This document shows, in pieces, positions 62,553 to 64,000 of a DNA stretch of 64,000 bases. Position 1 is the stretch's first letter; the number at the start of each line of letters is the position of its first letter. The position numbers were made by a program, and so were the translations under genes. Below the pieces are notes generated by a model. That model worked only from the letters and a program-made list of their open reading frames with translations. It made no database searches and was not told the origin of the DNA. Source of the stretch: an uncultured Cellvibrionales bacterium (GTDB taxonomy: Bacteria > Pseudomonadota > Gammaproteobacteria > Pseudomonadales > Cellvibrionaceae); contig CAJWZU010000004.1 in assembly GCA_913050115.1 (NCBI GenBank), positions 1-64,000 of the forward strand, read 5' to 3'.

Positions 62553-64000
62553 ATGAACAACAGTAATATAAAAATTACGAAGCGCGATGGCCGTTGTGAA
62601 GCCATTGACCTAGACAAAATCCACAAGGTAATCACCTGGGCTGCCGCCGGACTGGATCAAGTCTCTGTGTCTGAAGTGGCGCTGAAGGCACACCTGCATT
62701 TTACTGACGGTATTACCACCAGCGATATCCATGAGACAGTGATTAAGTCGGCCGCCGACTTAATCACTGAGTGGACACCAGACTATCAATATTTAGCCGC
62801 GCGGTTAAATATTTTTCACCTGCGTAAAAAAGCCTATGGCCGTTACACTCCGCCCAAACTGGCCGATCACGTCGCCAGCATGGTTGCTGCCAAGCGCTAT
62901 GATGCCTCACTAACCAGCGACTTTAGCGCCGAAGAATTTGATCAGATGGATGCCTTCATCGATCATAGCCGCGATTTGGACTTCAGTTACGCGGCCGTAA
63001 AGCAGCTCGAAGGTAAGTACCTGGTTCAAAATCGCGTCAACGGCGAGATTTATGAGAGCCCACAATTTCTCTATGTATTGATCGGCGCCTGCCTGTTTGC
63101 TTCTTATCCGCAAGACACGCGCATGGATTACATCAAGCGCTTTTACGACGCCGTATCCACCTTTAAGATATCTCTGCCAACACCTATTATGGCTGGTGTC
63201 CGCACGCCTACCCGCCAATTTAGCTCCTGCGTATTAATTGAATGCGGCGACTCGCTCGACTCTATTAGTGCCACCTCGTCGGCGATTGTGCGCTATGTCA
63301 GCCATCGCGCTGGTATTGGCGTTAACGCGGGTAGAATTCGTGGCTTAGGCTCAGAAATACGCGGCGGCGAAGCCTTTCATACCGGCTGCATTCCTTTTTA
63401 TAAGCATTTTCAAACCGCGGTTAAAAGCTGCTCCCAAGGCGGTGTACGCGGCGGCGCAGCGACCTTGTTCTATCCCATATGGCATATCGAAGCAGAGTCG
63501 TTACTGGTACTTAAGAACAACCGTGGCGTAGAAGAGAATCGTGTCCGCCACCTAGATTACGGTGTGCAGTTCAACAAGTTGATGTACGAGCGCTTGATCA
63601 AAGGCGGCAACATCAGCTTATTCAGTCCATCGGACGTCCCGGGCCTTTACGATGCCTTCTTTGCCGACCAAGTAGAGTTTGAGCGTCTTTACAATATCTA
63701 CGAGAACGACCCTGCGATTCGCAAGAAAACACTTAAAGCCGTTGAGCTGTTCTCGATGTTTATGCAAGAGCGCGCCTCTACCGGGCGTATCTATTTGCAA
63801 AACGTTGACCACTGCAATACCCACAGCCCATTTGATCCGGCCAAGGCCCCCATTCGCCAGTCTAATCTGTGTTTGGAAATTGCCCTGCCGACTAAAGAAC
63901 TAACCGATATCAACGATACCGAAGGCGAGATTGCCCTATGTACACTGGCGGCCTTTAACCTCGGTAAACTCAATGACTTGAGTGAGTTAGAAGAACTAGC
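62553..64000 (+). CDS. nrdA: Class Ia ribonucleoside-diphosphate reductase, alpha subunit (3' end cut)
   Basis: Reduces ribonucleotides to deoxyribonucleotides with NrdB. The first 482 codons are in the window. An N-terminal ATP cone (KITKRDGRCEAIDLDKIHKV, about residues 7-26) provides dATP feedback. The barrel begins after residue 90, with RQFSSCVLIECGDSLDSI (active-site Cys about 226), GIGVNAGRIRGLGSEIRGGE and the CNTHSPFDP and NLCLEI segment near the window end. Very close to E. coli NrdA through this part. AAGGTTGG precedes the ATG. Under NrdR control from the boxes upstream. Confidence 0.97.
   Translation, partial: MNNSNIKITKRDGRCEAIDLDKIHKVITWAAAGLDQVSVSEVALKAHLHFTDGITTSDIHETVIKSAADLITEWTPDYQYLAARLNIFHLRKKAYGRYTPPKLADHVASMVAAKRYDASLTSDFSAEEFDQMDAFIDHSRDLDFSYAAVKQLEGKYLVQNRVNGEIYESPQFLYVLIGACLFASYPQDTRMDYIKRFYDAVSTFKISLPTPIMAGVRTPTRQFSSCVLIECGDSLDSISATSSAIVRYVSHRAGIGVNAGRIRGLGSEIRGGEAFHTGCIPFYKHFQTAVKSCSQGGVRGGAATLFYPIWHIEAESLLVLKNNRGVEENRVRHLDYGVQFNKLMYERLIKGGNISLFSPSDVPGLYDAFFADQVEFERLYNIYENDPAIRKKTLKAVELFSMFMQERASTGRIYLQNVDHCNTHSPFDPAKAPIRQSNLCLEIALPTKELTDINDTEGEIALCTLAAFNLGKLNDLSELEEL

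Noticed and set aside
1-64000. CRISPR array, transposase, integrase or phage genes
   Set aside because: No regularly spaced identical repeats and no protein with transposase, recombinase or phage motifs was seen in any frame.

Overview
The window is a piece of chromosome from a gammaproteobacterium. No plasmid, phage, transposase, integrase or CRISPR locus is visible. Gene order is the strongest taxonomic clue. Three blocks that lie apart in Pseudomonas are joined here: (A) dsbD-aroQ-accBC-prmA-dusB-fis-purHD-hybrid kinase at the retS position; (B) AAA ATPase-coq7-osmC-crp-trpCDG, then trpE and rpe; (C) murU-amgK-lptD-surA-pdxA-rsmA-apaH, cca-folK-folB, tsaD-rpsU-yqeY-dnaG-rpoD. The base composition and the loss of some usual members (apaG, plsY, gph, speD) suggest a marine relative of the Cellvibrionales/Spongiibacter type rather than a true Pseudomonas; that placement is inference.

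Layout. 1-10142: 5' part of mrcB (PBP1B), a PfkB-type sugar or nucleoside kinase, DNA polymerase II, a DUF2333 protein, and an operon of a putative lipoprotein, a LapD-like degenerate GGDEF/EAL receptor and a PCu(A)C copper chaperone. 10233-24350: thiol-disulfide transport (dsbD), shikimate and fatty acid synthesis (aroQ, accBC), prmA, a zinc-ribbon DUF3426 protein, dusB-fis, purH, purD and a hybrid histidine kinase whose ATPase domain looks dead. 24501-33942: Ycf46-like AAA ATPase, coq7, OsmC, crp, the trpGDC operon, trpE and rpe. 34318-43228: peptidoglycan recycling (murU-amgK, minus strand) diverging from lptD-surA-pdxA-rsmA-apaH. 43346-50974: galE, a secreted ATP-dependent DNA ligase, an EamA transporter, cca with a pteridine reductase, folK-folB, DUF2947 and tsaD. 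51326-56536: the macromolecular synthesis operon rpsU-yqeY-dnaG-rpoD and a CAU-anticodon tRNA, probably tRNA-Ile2. 56537-64000: a rearranged tRNA fragment, an AT-rich RluA-type pseudouridine synthase, several little-known genes and the start of nrdA behind a pair of NrdR boxes.

Most genes are housekeeping. The unusual material is between genes or in degenerate domains: three decaying copies of the prmA 3' end; three unrelated-flank imperfect palindromes of about 100 bp with the same symmetric plan (after purH, before trpG, before the tRNA); a scrambled second copy of the tRNA; a catalytically suspect kinase at the retS locus; and a LapD-like receptor with no LapG beside it. I found no clear new multi-gene system. 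Start codons were revised from the longest reading frame where a Shine-Dalgarno sequence or family length argued for it (aroQ, dusB, AAA ATPase, rpe, murU, amgK, galE, folB, yqeY, rpoD and others).
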